Assembly: GCA_028023455.1 (NCBI GenBank)
Contig: JAQFVV010012396.1
Coordinates: 7,852,085-7,916,084, forward strand
Length of the DNA: 64,000 nt
Reading direction: 5' to 3'
From: Epiperipatus broadwayi
Lineage: Eukaryota; Onychophora; Udeonychophora; Euonychophora; Peripatidae
The notes beneath the pieces are model-generated. The model saw nothing but the letters and a program-made list of their open reading frames with translations. It was not told where the DNA came from and ran no database searches. Both the position numbers and the translations under genes were made by a program. Each line of letters begins with the position of its first letter. Position 1 is the first letter of the stretch. Of this stretch, positions 20,481-33,666 are shown piece by piece.

Positions 20481-22193
20481 CTGGTTAGATATTGGGTTGG
20501 AAATAATAATAATAACTAATTAATACTGGAAATTATATCAATAAAAGAAATAAAATAAATTTCTAGATATAAAATAATAGATTAATTGATCTTTAGATAG
20601 GTTAGAATATATAAAGAAATGTTTTTATTCATATAAATGCAATAAAAATATTTTTTAAAATGTACTAAAAGATAAAAAATAAATTTTCTTTGGCTTTCAT
20701 AATATTATGTGACCAAAATAAAAATATAAGATTTCCTAGTGCCTCTCTGAGAAGTGCCAAAGCACAAAATCATGATCAGAGGTTGGGAAAGGGATGTTTC
20801 TGATAGAGATATTTTAAATGCTTTCTCTGGCTAAGCATTTATCACAAAGCTTGTTGAGGAATTGGCAATCCTCATTGTTTATATCTTACAAGCTTAAGAG
20901 AATTGGGTCATGTGATCTATGATTCTTATTTTGACTATTTATAAAATACTCATGTTTAGAAATATTCTGAAACTAATTTCAATCATAAGTGTCACATACC
21001 TTTACTTTGCTTACATAATATCAGGAATATTATGAAAGCTGGCAAAAAATTATTTTTACTTTTTTTTACTTTTTAGCTTGTTTATGTGAACAAAAGTTTT
21101 TCTTTAATATTTTTTAATATTTTTCTTTTTTAATTTTTAGTTTTGTAAGAATGTTTAGGTAAAATGTAATATCACTACATCAAGTTCATATAAAGAGTAC
21201 TGACTCTCACATAAAATTAAAAATTTAAATTTTTTGTAATTTTTTTTTCTAAAATTATTTGCATAATCTAAAAAAATGTATTCTAATCAGAAATACATAT
21301 GCATATAAGGTTTTAAATAGTTAAGAAATTGGGAAGTAGATGAAAATTGAGTTACAAGATTTCCAGAAAGGTAGAAGAACAAAAAACAAAGTAAGTTAAA
21401 TAAAATCATATATATAAATGAAATTACTATTTTTATTTGGGGAAATTTGATTCATAATTGGAAACAAATATATATTGTTTTTGTTTTTTTTTAAGAGAGA
21501 ATATAGTAATTAGACAATAATAAAATGAATATAAATAATCATCATTTTAGTAGTGGTTTGCCTTTACATAGCATTTTCCTAATAATCCAGTTTAGTATTT
21601 TCCTATTTAGCATAATCACATATGATACCTTTTAATTAATCTTTTACTCATTAATGTAAAGTTACATTATATAAAAAGAATAAAGTAATAATTATAAATG
21701 TTATTGTTTTAAAATATACTATAAATTAATATGGATATGTATGGGTGAAATCTTCTAACAAATAAAATAAATAACTCTATAAATTTTCTTATTGTGATAA
21801 TAGACTTTCAATATATTCAAATTCAATATTCAATTATATGTAGTACATATTAGGGCTTCTTGTTTTTTGGTCATCATGCATCTGCCCACTAAGCCTATGC
21901 ATGGCAGGGGTTCAAATATTTTTTCAGGATTCAACAATCTTATAATTTTTTTTACAAAATAATTGCTCCATAAACTACTCATCTAATTAAGTATTGGCTG
22001 GAAAATTAGTTTCTATAGATATCTTTAGTTAGAAGATAATATAAATAAAAAACTGCTCAATTGTCATCACATGATAAAAAGTAGCCTGGTAATCAATAAG
22101 TTTTATTATATTGCTCTTTTATAAGGTGTTGTTGAAAAAATCTTTGGCTCACTATAAAAGCTGTTTCATCTACAAGATTATTTCAAGTAGTCA
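20481..22193. other. AT-rich flank with a tRNA-like SINE relic
   Basis: No gene is visible. The first 120 bases loosely resemble the element leader (TTGGG, then AATAATAATAACTAA, later ATAGGTTAGAA). 20,730-20,940 is a less AT-rich block that I cannot identify. 21,850-21,925 resembles a tRNA-derived SINE: CATCTGCCCACTAAGCC followed by GGGGTTCAAAT as a B-box-like stretch. Confidence 0.35.
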
Positions 22194-22716
22194 ATTCATA
22201 TTTTTCAAGTTATTTCTACCAAAAGCACTCCAACCAAGTTTAATTATATGCCTATGAAGGTTTTTAATAAATGTGTTTTGCCAGTTCTTACTTATGGATC
22301 TGAGACTTAATAGAAGAGCAATACAGAGACTTCAAACCAGTCAAAGAAGTATGGAGAGATGCATGTTGGGAATAACAAGAAGAGATTGAAAACGCAATGT
22401 ATGGGTAAGTGAACAAACAAGTGTTACTGATCTCCTTCAAAAAATTAAAAGACTGAAGTGGAGTTGGGCTGGACATATTTCTAGAAGAGATGATAATAGA
22501 TGGACAATTGAAATTTTAAACTGGATTTCAAGAGATTGTAAAAGACCCAGAAAGAGAACACATGTGAGATGGATGGATGAAATAAGAAAGATGTGCAGGG
22601 GTGATGTGGAGAAGGGAAGCTAAAGATCAGAAAAGATGGATTGAAATTGGAGAGACCTTCATCCCACAGTGAATTGATAATGGTTGATGATGATGATGAT
22701 GATGATTCATATTTTT
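22194..22716 (+). mobile_element. 5'-truncated RTE-type LINE with inverted 5' end and 12-bp TSD
   Basis: The element body is 22,206-22,704, bracketed by ATTCATATTTTT at 22,194 and 22,705. From about 22,248 it is sense: pieces of the RTE C-terminal region are readable in broken frames (VLPVLTYGSET, then RRAIQRLQ, MERCMLGITRRD, WSWAGHISRRDDNRW, WMDEIRK, RREAKD) and it ends in a TGATGATGATGATGATG tail. From 22,206 to about 22,248 it is antisense, matching the segment that encodes IKLGWSAFGRNNL, which lies just upstream in the intact order. This head inversion with a shared TSD is what twin priming produces. The fragment is non-coding now. Confidence 0.88.
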
Positions 22717-25344
22717 ATTAATGTAGATAGAATGTCTATTATTCAAAAACAGCTATCATCAAAATAAAATTTTAAATGTAACCCTTAACTTTTGAGTAAA
22801 GAAATTAGTATGTTCACACATGTACATTCAATAAATCATTATAAAATAATTAGCCTAATTACAATGAACTGACTGTTTTTTTGTGTTAATGAAATTTAGA
22901 TTTCCAATGAGAAATGAAAGATCTATTTTTAAAATCGAAAAAATTTACAAATCTAAAAAAGTATTGAAACCAGGGATTTTAGATTAATGGTCTTATACTT
23001 GGATTTAATGCTAATTAAAATTAAACAATATTAAGAAAATGAATTATAAGTTATTGTTACCTTTTCTTGATGTGCCTGTGAATGGATAACTAAAATAAAC
23101 ATGGCTGGTGAATTTCTATTGTACAGCTTCTACAAAAGTACCCTTAATTTTAATAAGTAAAACTGTTCGGTAAAATATTTTTGAGAAAATAAACAAATAG
23201 TTGAGGCCCCTGAAAATGGATAACTAAAACAAACATGGATGGCATAAATTTTCTATGAAAGTAGTTATCTGACTTGGGTAAAATATATATACACATTAAT
23301 GTTTGTTTGAAGATTTAAGATGAAAGCATTTTATTTGTAGTTATATATTTATTTCCATCATATAATTAAGATGTGAAATATTTTTTTCCAAAATTCAATG
23401 TTTTATTTACAACTTTTTAAATATATTCAGCTGCAAATAATGTCCATAGGTTAATAAGAATTGCAATATTTTAAGTGATATTACTTTTAAATATTATCTC
23501 TTTTTCAAGTGTTGCTAATTAACTAATGTAAATTGTAGTAGAGAGGATTAAATTGATGAACTTTATATTTGTGAATAATGAATTTAGGGTGATGCTTTAA
23601 GGTACAAAATAACCGAGTTGATTCGAGCATCACTTTCAATTCACTATTGATAAATTTAAAATCACATTCTATATTTCTAATCAGACCAGCAACAACTGAA
23701 GATGAGAAAACAATAAATACCACTTGAAACCAAGCTAAAAATTGAATGTATTTAGGAAAGTATAAGATTTTTTTTTTTTAAAAAAAGCTTACATTTCAAA
23801 TATATGACGGAAATAATTCAACATGTAATTACACATACCCTATATATATATATATGCAGACATATAATATTAAATTATTTTTAACATAGCAATATTACAA
23901 AGTAATATAAACTTCGCACTATTAAAACTATTAAAAAAAAGAAGCTAACTGAACAGAAATATATATATTGAATTAAATTAAATATTTAAAAGTGACTTAA
24001 AAGAGCCTTATTACTTTCATCTCATTAAATCTATTATAGGTAGTAAACCACTTATAGAATATCTAGAGAATGTTTAACAAAAAAAAAAAACTTAATATAA
24101 TTATATAGAGATCAGTTAAATTACACCTTTAAGCATTATTAAGTAATTTATCTCAAATGATCAATTGAAAATTATAAATTGGCATAAAATTGCTGAAATT
24201 AAATTTGATAATTTTTATTACAATAAAAGCTATTTTTCAGTTATTTTGCCTTTTTATAATTTTCTGAGAAAACTTTTTGGAATGTTTTGTTATCGGTTAA
24301 GAATTTGAACAAAAGCTGAACTAGTAATCCTGAAATTGTGTTGTTAAGGCAATTACAGAAAGAATGATACAGTCAAACAAGACGAACTAGACGAGCGATA
24401 AAACACATCAGGGTGGGAAATGTCATCTAATCCAGATGTAATATGTTAAGAGATAAGAATTTCTTTTCATAAATATAAATAACTTTTTCAGTTTTTCTAA
24501 ATAATTATTTAAAAAAATAAAAACTACGTTTAAATAAATTAAGCGAAGTTGAACACAATGGCTATTATAATAAAATTAATTAAAACATTTTATATAAATA
24601 AATAGAGAGGTTATTTTTTAAAAAAGGATACGTGAAATTAACATGATAATATTAATTATTATTATTAACAATTAATCGAATAAAGTTTTTTTAATGAAAT
24701 GTTTGATATTCCTGATTGTTAAAATTAATTTATATCGGGTCGATATTCTATCATACATTAATTGGCATTCTTCAATTAAATGATTCTCCAAATAAACAAT
24801 TTTCTTTCTTCAACAGATTTTTTTTTTTAAAGATATTTTTTAATTCATATATATATACCTATGTGTATTTATTAGTATGTGCGTATGTGAAAAACTAAAA
24901 CATAAAACAATACAGTACTTAAATAATCAACTATAGATCAATGGCCTTTTCAACATTTCTCAAACGAAAAATAGTAAAAAAGACCTTTTTATCCAATTAG
25001 GACGGTGATAGTTTGTTATTTTTTGCTTCACCCTCTAGTTAAAAATCGCAAAATCTCCTATTATTAATTAATACATGAATGACTTATTGGATTAGTTATG
25101 GACTGAATGTCTAAAACATTTCCATTCAGACTGAAACCTAATCAAATTATCAAGTTTTATTCAGATTTGAAATTCCAAATCTACATAAATGTTGAACGTA
25201 TATGTGCTAATAAATGTATTACATTATTTCATTTTTAATTTATTATTAATCCGATGCATTTTCTTAAGATTAATATAGTTCCCTGATTACCTTCTTTTTT
25301 CTGCACTACTATAGCAAACTTTTTTTATTTTACATATGTTTTTT
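22717..25344. other. AT-rich intergenic sequence, nothing identified
   Basis: Low-complexity DNA with long A and T runs. Small open frames (for example on the minus strand at 23,523-23,723 and plus strand at 24,716-24,898) have no recognisable domain. A slightly GC-richer 80 bases around 24,365-24,445 is unassigned. Confidence 0.5.
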
Positions 25345-25735
25345 TTCTAGATTTTTTACAATCTCTTGGATCCAATATACTTCTAGTAACATATGCTTCC
25401 CAATTTCATTTCAATGAAAGTAATCAATGAAAGTAATACCTGTTTTACCAATGCATTTTACTTTCAATTCCTTTTTGTTATTTCTAACTCACATCTTTTT
25501 ATACATATATGTATATCTGAAGTCTCTCTGTCATTTTTTATTGAATATTCAAGTGTCAACTTCATAAATAAGCACAAATAAAACAAATTTCTTAACACCT
25601 TTTTTTGAGGCATAAGTGATTTTTTTTTTTTTTAAGTTATTACTATCAAAAATTCTCCATCCAGGTTTAGTTCTACATTTATTTTTTCATTATGTTTTCA
25701 ATTATATTAATAATCTGACAAAACATTTATAGTTG
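25345..25735 (-). pseudogene. Decayed RTE-type LINE 3' fragment
   Basis: Aligned by eye, this plus-strand sequence follows the antisense order of the 58.4-60.8 kb RTE copy: TTTTTACAATCTCTTGGATCC, then TGTTATTTCTAACTCACAT, TGAAGTCTCT, TTATTACTATCAAAAATTCTCC and AATAATCTGACAAA. It corresponds to the RT C-terminal portion. It is far more diverged than the other copies and has no open frame, so it is one of the oldest RTE insertions here. Confidence 0.65.
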
Positions 25736-25805
25736 TTTTTTTTTTAATTACTACCAATATTATTGTCTGTTTTTTTTTCTTCAAAAAACTGCCAAATATT
25801 AATTA

Positions 25806-26317
25806 GGTCAATCATTTCATTAAATTATGTAGTAAAAAAAAAAAGTAAATATAAATCAAACAAATAATATGTTATATCTATTTTAAATAAAGTCCAACTA
25901 CCATTCATCCTAAAAATTATTATTTTATTTCTATAATGCTGAGCTAGTGTAGGGAGCTACCATAACAGTAGTCTATTTTTACTTGTTTTATTTGTCCTCT
26001 CTCATTGCATAAGAACCAGTACTTAAGGCTGATGATCAATATCAATTCTTATAAATATACCTTGAGGAAGTCAAATCATGAACTTAGGGTCCATATGATG
26101 TTAAGTGCTTGCAAGTTGACTGTAAAATTTAACTAAATAACATTAGTTTAATCAACTTCATTAAATAAAATTGGGAAGTAATGGGTAATCTTATTTTAAT
26201 GGTGAACTGTGAAATAATCCATACATTTGTGTAAATAGACTACTATCATCATTTAACATATGAGGTTCATATAATTTGCACGATCTCTGATAATAATTAA
26301 CCCATGAGGAAGTGTTA
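25806..26317 (+). repeat. Dispersed repeat of unknown class, copy A
   Basis: About 510 bases recur in reverse orientation at 45,985-46,438. Shared blocks include GTCAATCATTT, ATTATGTAGTAAAAAAAAA, GGCTGATGATCAATATCA, AAGTCAAATCATGAAC, CAACTTCATTAAATAAAATT and GATAATAATTAACC. Copy A carries an extra stretch near 25,935-25,970. No coding potential and no clear TIRs; it could be a non-autonomous element. Confidence 0.75.
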
Positions 26318-26322
26318 ACCAG

Positions 26323-26414
26323 TACACTAATATATATATATATAAATTATGATATAGGGTTAAAGTTATACACTAATATATATATATATAAATTATGATA
26401 TAGGGTAAAAAGTT
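26323..26414. repeat. 46-bp tandem duplication
   Basis: Two copies begin TACACTAATATATATATATA at 26,323 and 26,369, each ending AAATTATGATATAGGGT plus a few A-rich bases. It abuts the right edge of dispersed repeat copy A. Confidence 0.85.
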
Positions 26415-27924
26415 ATATAATTTGTAATTGTTTTATTTCAGTAAATATAATGAATTGAAAAACTTTTCAAACTTGAAATAATGAATCAGTAATATTAATT
26501 ATGAAAGTGATAAACTCAAAAACAACATCTATTCTAGTGCCATTTATAGTAAATATGAGTAATTAATGATCACCTGATATCAAAATTGTTATATATCTCT
26601 CACATATTGAAATTTAAAACTATTAGTGATAGACCAAGTCGATGGATATATACAATAAAAGTTTCATGTATTGTTTATAAAAAGCTTGATTCCTTTTGTC
26701 AGTTCATACTAGAAAATAAGCTGCTAAATAAATACTTTAAATTTACCAATATTCAAAATTCTATTATGGAATATTTGAAAAAAAAAAACACAAAAAGATA
26801 ACTAATAAACAGATGGATAGACAAAAAAAATAGTCAATTATTATTTAATTATACATGTTACTTTGACAGTGTGATGTAAGTCAAATTTGAAATGTTAGGA
26901 TACATTATATTAAGATGATGACATATAATTAATGATCAAATGTTTTTATTTAATCATAGTACCCTATTGCCTTGATACCCAACCTTTCTTAAGAATCAAA
27001 TTTAACATATAGACATTAAAAATCAGATATATTAATCTTTAACTGAGGTTTAAAGTTTATATCTATACTAGAGATAATCTCTAGTTTCAATGATGATTAG
27101 TAATAATCAGTATTGTATTTATATAAAATGGATAGCATCAAAGTTGTGAATGGGGAGAAGTTTGACAATGGTAAATGAAAATGAAACAATTGTTTCAAAA
27201 CCATTGAGTTTCTTAAATTATTGCACATACTTGATTCATGTACTGAAGATCCTGATTTGCATCTAGAGAACATAGTGAACTGAATTAGGTCTCAGTAACA
27301 GTTTAGATTATTTAATAATTGCTTGAAAAAATCATTAACTATTTTAGAAACTCAAATATCATATTTAATAATGACAAACAGCAATATGTTACTCAAGCAA
27401 GCAACTTATTGCAATAGTCAAAAGTGAAGCTGGGATTTCCAAGAGTGAAAGCAGATGTTGATTACATTAAAAGAAGAAAAATACTGAAATATAATAAAGT
27501 TTTAAAATAATGATAATAATTTGCATAATTGGAAGAATTTACACAATAAAATAAAACTGTGCTCATATAAATAGTGGTAATAAAATAGGAAAGATGCTAT
27601 AAAATGGTTTGTTGTTATGTTGTTGTTTTTTAAAATATATATATAAAAACTCAAGAATCTTAACTATTTACAAGAAGCATTAAAAAAAAAGATAGCCCCC
27701 CTCCCCCCCCCCAAAAAAAAAACTTGAAGAAACTTGGCAATTAAAAGAAGCAAATAAAAGTAGTCTTATCAGTCAACACATGTTATCTAACAAATAAAAA
27801 ATATTAATGAAAAATCAAATAATTAAAATCTCAAGATTTAATGTAAGCAAGATTATAGTTTGAAGCAAGGTTTTAAGTAAAGTATCAGTTTAACTTAATC
27901 AATAACTTAGAATTCAATTCTGCA
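26415..27924. other. AT-rich intergenic sequence
   Basis: No gene seen. A polypyrimidine/polypurine switch (CCCCCCTCCCCCCCCCC followed by A-run) lies at 27,696-27,720. The remainder is low-complexity DNA. Confidence 0.5.
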
Positions 27925-28243
<319 letters not shown>

Positions 28244-28914
28244 TTTTCAAATAAACTCATATTGGAGGATGGGGGGAGGTTTACGCACATATTACCAACC
28301 TAACCCAATTACTTTCTGAAACAAAGTAATAAAGGAAGTATGACATTAATGACACATTTAAAAAAAAATATTTGTTCTTAAACCTCCTATCAAAAAACAT
28401 ATATATAAATACAATCCTATATTTTGAAAATGACCAAGTGTGTTGTTTCTGGTTGTTAATATCAATGTTGAATTGAGATTATGGTGAAATCACATCTCAT
28501 ATAATAATGATAGTGAAGGTCATTCAATTGAAAGCTGCAGATATGCTCAAAATCAACATTCCATACCATCTCCTTGAAAGACTTTCAGATTTGATTCCAT
28601 TTTAATGTCTGATTTTCCTGTAACATTTGCTTAAATGATTTTCACTACCCAAACTGATAGCAGGTATAACTCTAATATAATCTTACCAATAGTGTTAACA
28701 TTTACAACAACCAACTATATACATGGACAAATCTAAATTTATGTCTAAATGTTTTAGCTGTCAATATATATATATATAATCATTAAAATCAGTCAATACT
28801 TAGATGATTCCAATATTAATAACAATCAATAATCTCAATCCGTTGTCAAGGCAACCTCCTTTTAATAATATATATAGCCACAATTCCATGTATAAACAGT
28901 CCTTGTAAACATAT

Positions 28915-28967
28915 ACTGTTGTGCATTTTATAAATTTAAGCTCAAATTTCCAAAAATGCACAACAGT
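28915..28967. repeat. Short perfect hairpin, 15-bp stem
   Basis: ACTGTTGTGCATTTT (28,915-28,929) and its exact reverse complement (28,953-28,967) surround a 23-base loop. The stem does not extend further, so it is too short for a typical microRNA precursor; it may be a miniature element remnant. Confidence 0.75.
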
Positions 28968-31900
28968 TCCCTAATAAACAAAAAGCACATAAATAACTAA
29001 TAAAATAGTATGCAGTATAGCATAATTAATTGTTCAATCTGCAATATATATTTATTTTTCCCATTTTTACAAGACAATGCCAAAATCATTTCGAATAATG
29101 CATCTTCTGTTTATGATAAAATGTAATGATTCATAGCTAAAAATTTAAAATTGTTGTTTATTATTTAATCACAAGAAACATTTACTTTAGAATAACAATA
29201 AATTCAAATCCTCAATACCATTCAGTGTATATTAATTATTTAAGCTTATGATAGATGGCTTTGAAGTAAATAAATTGAATTATTCCTCCTAATTAAAAAA
29301 ACTCAGTCAAAAACTAGTTTAGGAATTCTGTGAGCCCTACCATCATATGTCCATCAATTATTCAAGTTTATAATAGATTGTTTTGGTGTGGAGTAAATAG
29401 ATGATTAATAACATGATACATAATGTAAAAGCCATAGAGAATATCTTAGTTCAAAGCTAAAATAAATTTTGATACTTTAAAAGAAAATCTTAAGTTGGCT
29501 AAACTTCAATGCCAAATTGGTTATCAAAGTCATTAATAATAGTGATCCTATGTGATAATATAAAAAAGAATTTAAAAAAATTATAATTAATTGCTAGAAT
29601 GAATATTTATTTAAACTCCAAGAAGATGAGCTGAGTCCAATAATTCCATTCAATTGCCCAAAAAATTTTCTGTTTACTTTCCATAGTTGGGAATTAATTG
29701 CACATTTTATAAACAAACTGTTTGTTATAATTTCTATTGTAATTTTGAATAGATAGAAATCTTATTTATGATCTTATATTTCCATAATTTACAGTAAGAC
29801 ATCAACATTAAAATTTGGTTAATTCACATAGCTGATAATCTCTTGCACAGTAATGACATTTTATAACACAAATGTTTGTAGCATGTCAAATATATATTTA
29901 TATTGTAGTTATGTGAAGCTACATCATGCATTAAATGTTTAATTATAAAACCATCAGTAAATAAAGTGTTAATGTCAAATATAACATTAATAATGATTAA
30001 TATTTTAATTCTAAAAACCTTAGTAAATAAACATTCTATTCCAGTGTGTAAATGTAAGTTACAGCACTTTTTTTTTCAAACAAATATTTTTGAACAAATG
30101 AGAAAAAGACCTAATAACTGATTATAAAAATTAATTTTGGAAAAGAAGAAAAAGAGAGAAACAGTTTTTAAAGTTATCAAATCCATGATAGAATTTTTTT
30201 CATAAAATTTGTGAAAGTTCAGAATAAGTTTGTAGCACTAAAATGAAAAATAATAATTTTCTTATTTTCTCTGTTTTTTCTTTCTCTGTTTCCAATTGTG
30301 ATTAGTCATCATTATATTTTTTCCTGTATAAAAGGAAGTATTGATAATGATCTTAAAATAGGTGTTTAATTATGCCATTTATTAATAAACCACTTATAGA
30401 GAGTTGGATTGAAGTAATTAAGGATCAGCTGATAAAAGGCCATCAGTAAAAAAACATTTAAATCAGTCAGTCAGTCTATATTTTGTGAAAACCATCTGAA
30501 CATTACACTCTGACAGAAAATAAAAAATGTGCATAAGACATAAAATATGCTATGGTTTTGTACTTTGTATGTATATATAAGATAAATATTAAACAAATGG
30601 CTTGCTGAGAAAGCTTTAGCAGTCCAATTCCTTCACTGCATGGTCCTCCATGAAAGAAGAAAGTGAAGTTATTTAGCCTGCATAACCTAGCATGAAAAAA
30701 AACTTAATTGCACAATTCCACCTCTATCATACATAAATAGTATGCCTTACCAAGAGAGAAGAAAGACGATTTAGTGAGAATGATCAACAAACTACAGATT
30801 AATCATTGAATAAATATCATGACTCATTTTGCTAATTGGAATTTTAATATATGATTTTTTTTTCTTTTACAATACAGGCTTTTTCATACCTGTACTCCAA
30901 TATGTAATATATAGGGGGTTTGAATTCAGACTTTCACATGACCCTCAACCATCCATGCTATCTCATACTACTGACACACTTGATCACACTCATATCAAAA
31001 AGATAAAATTGTAAATTGCATAGAAATAACCAATGGATTAAAAATTTATTTCTTTAAACTTTGTGAACAAATAGAAAACTCATTTTAAAGCTGTGAATAA
31101 ATAAAGAGCAAGAAAAATCATTTCAAGGATTATCATTGTTAGATAAAAGTGTCAGTTTTTTTTTTTTTTTTTGGAATAAATATATTTTTCTGATGAAGGA
31201 CAAAGAAATAAAACAAAGAAAACAAAAGAGTAAAGTTTCAAATTAATAGTTATTTATTTTGTCATTATATTTATAGACATTGGTTTTTCTTCTCTCAATT
31301 GTTAATCTTTAACCAGTATTAATTTATTTCTTTACATTAATCCATCTACTCTAAATATCATATGTGTGTTTACTTTAGAATAAGATGTGTATTTATATTT
31401 TGTAATTTTTTTTATACATGTGCATTATCGATTTTCTAATATGATTTTTTTTCCATATATATAATTTATCTTGATATGGCATATGGATAATATTTTTAGT
31501 ATGTCTATTTACTTAATTTTTTAAAAAATAAAAATGTAATATTATTATTATCTAGTGATACTGCTCATCAAAGTTAGTAATAGCATTTGTTTGAAAAGAT
31601 GTAAAGACAACTTACATGTCACTACGGGAATAAAACCGCTATTCTTATTGTTATCTTTGTTTTGCATTGTTTACTTTTCATTTATACACTTCATCAGGTC
31701 GTCTAAGTAATAAAACATTACCAGTGAGTTTCATAAGCCCAAGGCTATGATCCAAAATTAACAAGATCTCTTCAAAGGATATAAGTTTAAATCTAGGTTG
31801 TTAGTGGCACTGTTCTAGGTGTTTGGTAATATTATCAGCTAAAATTAATAAATATTTTAGTTACCTTAAGTAGCATAGTTTATATCCATATGATGAGCAG

Positions 31901-32889
31901 GAAATATTATTGTGTGGAGTTAACATTGTCAACAATAGGGTTTAAACTGATAATATCCTTCAGTATACTTATCATAGTGTACGATTGAGCTTGTAAGTCA
32001 CAGTTATGACAAAGGATAGACTGATCATGGTAGTGTAGAAATGTATGTATGCGTATGTAAATACAAATAATATATGTGTAAAAATGTAGATATATATACA
32101 CACAAACATGCATTCTAAAAATGATATTTTAAAATTATATTTTTAAAAAGTAAGTTTATTTTTTACCTACAATTTAAAATAAAAAAGTGATATATATGTT
32201 TATCCACATACTAGAATATTTAAACGTCAGAATATCATTTAACTTTGCCTTCTTCAACTGGACATTCCAAAGAATTTTGAAAGTTTTGCCCTAAAGTTAT
32301 CTTTTCATAGAAGTTAATGATAAAAGCGTCCAGCTCAAAACATGGCCACCTATGGGTTTATTTTACTGGAAGATGTTTTTGAAAAATGGTTCTATAATTT
32401 TGTTATTTGTTCTGGACAAATAGTTTTTAAACACATCAATAGAATTTTTGAGGGTATATTTACACATATTTTGTTTTAACTTAATCCTTTTTTTTTTAAA
32501 AAAAAAGCCTTTTTTTTTTTTTTTTTAGAAATGTTTTACTTAATAAATTTATCTTCTTTTTTTTTTTTAATAATAAAGCTCACATTAAATTTAATATCTG
32601 TTATATTGATTAATTAAATCGTTAATAATTAAGTTAAAATTGTTTAATTTACTGTTTTTAAATTCATCACTCAGTATTCCTGCAAAAATGACTTATTCTT
32701 AGTTTCTCTACTAGAAGTTATAGATACAAATGATTATACAATTAAACCTGTGCAAAAATGATTGTTTTAATTATTATTATTTTTAAAAAGTGACATTATA
32801 TGAAATAAACACGAAAAAAAAAAATTCCACAGAATATTTTAATCAAATTCCTGTAATTAATTAATTGGTTGGAAGATCATTTGAAATTC

Positions 32890-32985
32890 AAGCAGCAACG
32901 ATGATAGTTGAGCTTTAACTCATAAACCTTCAGCTCTTAAGTTTGTCATTCTATCAGGCAGCTAAACAGATCAGGGCAATATTTT
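32890..32985 (-). repeat. Possible tRNA-derived SINE relic
   Basis: On the minus strand the order TAGCTGCCTGATAGAATG then AAGAGCTGAAGGTTTATGAG and TTAAAGCTC resembles the A-box and B-box spacing of tRNA-derived SINEs. The B box departs from GGTTCGANTCC at several positions. No tail or TSD was recognised. Confidence 0.35.
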
Positions 32986-33579
32986 AATAAAATGCATCTA
33001 ATTGTTTTTTTTAGTTTTTAAGGCAAAATAAAAATTAGTTTCCAGCACAACTTCTATTCTACCACAAACATTTAATAATAATAACAATAATTTTATATTT
33101 ATTTATTTTGCAGTTTTCAATTTTTTTACAAAAATGTACATTAAATTATTTATTTAATTATTTTTAATAAAGCATATTAGGATTTTTTTGTGATAAAATG
33201 TTATTGAAGCATAGAATGCTTGCAGTAGTTGGTATAGATGACACTTAATGAGTTTTGTTTACAGATAGATTATTTTATAGATATAAACTTTAATTCAAAG
33301 TATATATATCTACTTGTCAGTACACATACATATTTATACAAAATATTAATTAAATACCACATAAATATGTAATCTATTAATGTTATTTATTTACACCCTT
33401 TATATTAATTTATTGAAACTTACAGTCTTAGAAATGGTGACAATTGATAAAAAAAAAAATCAGTTAACCTTTTGCAGGATATATATTTCTGTTAATTAAA
33501 CAAGACATCATCATCTGCTCAAAAGCTCAATTGAGATTACATCAATTATTATAAGTTAGTTTCTGTTTCAATAGACTTC

Positions 33580-33666
33580 CAATGCTCAATTAAATGTTGG
33601 CAATAATTTAATTAAAACTTATTTTACATTAGCTTAACATTAATTGATGAGACTAATTGAGCATTG
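33580..33666. repeat. 13-bp perfect inverted repeat
   Basis: CAATGCTCAATTA at 33,580 and TAATTGAGCATTG at 33,654 are perfect reverse complements separated by 61 AT-rich bases. Possibly a miniature element; no TSD assigned. Confidence 0.6.

Noticed and set aside
28915-28967. microRNA precursor
   Set aside because: Stem of 15 bp with no flanking pairing is shorter than a Drosha/Dicer substrate usually needs.
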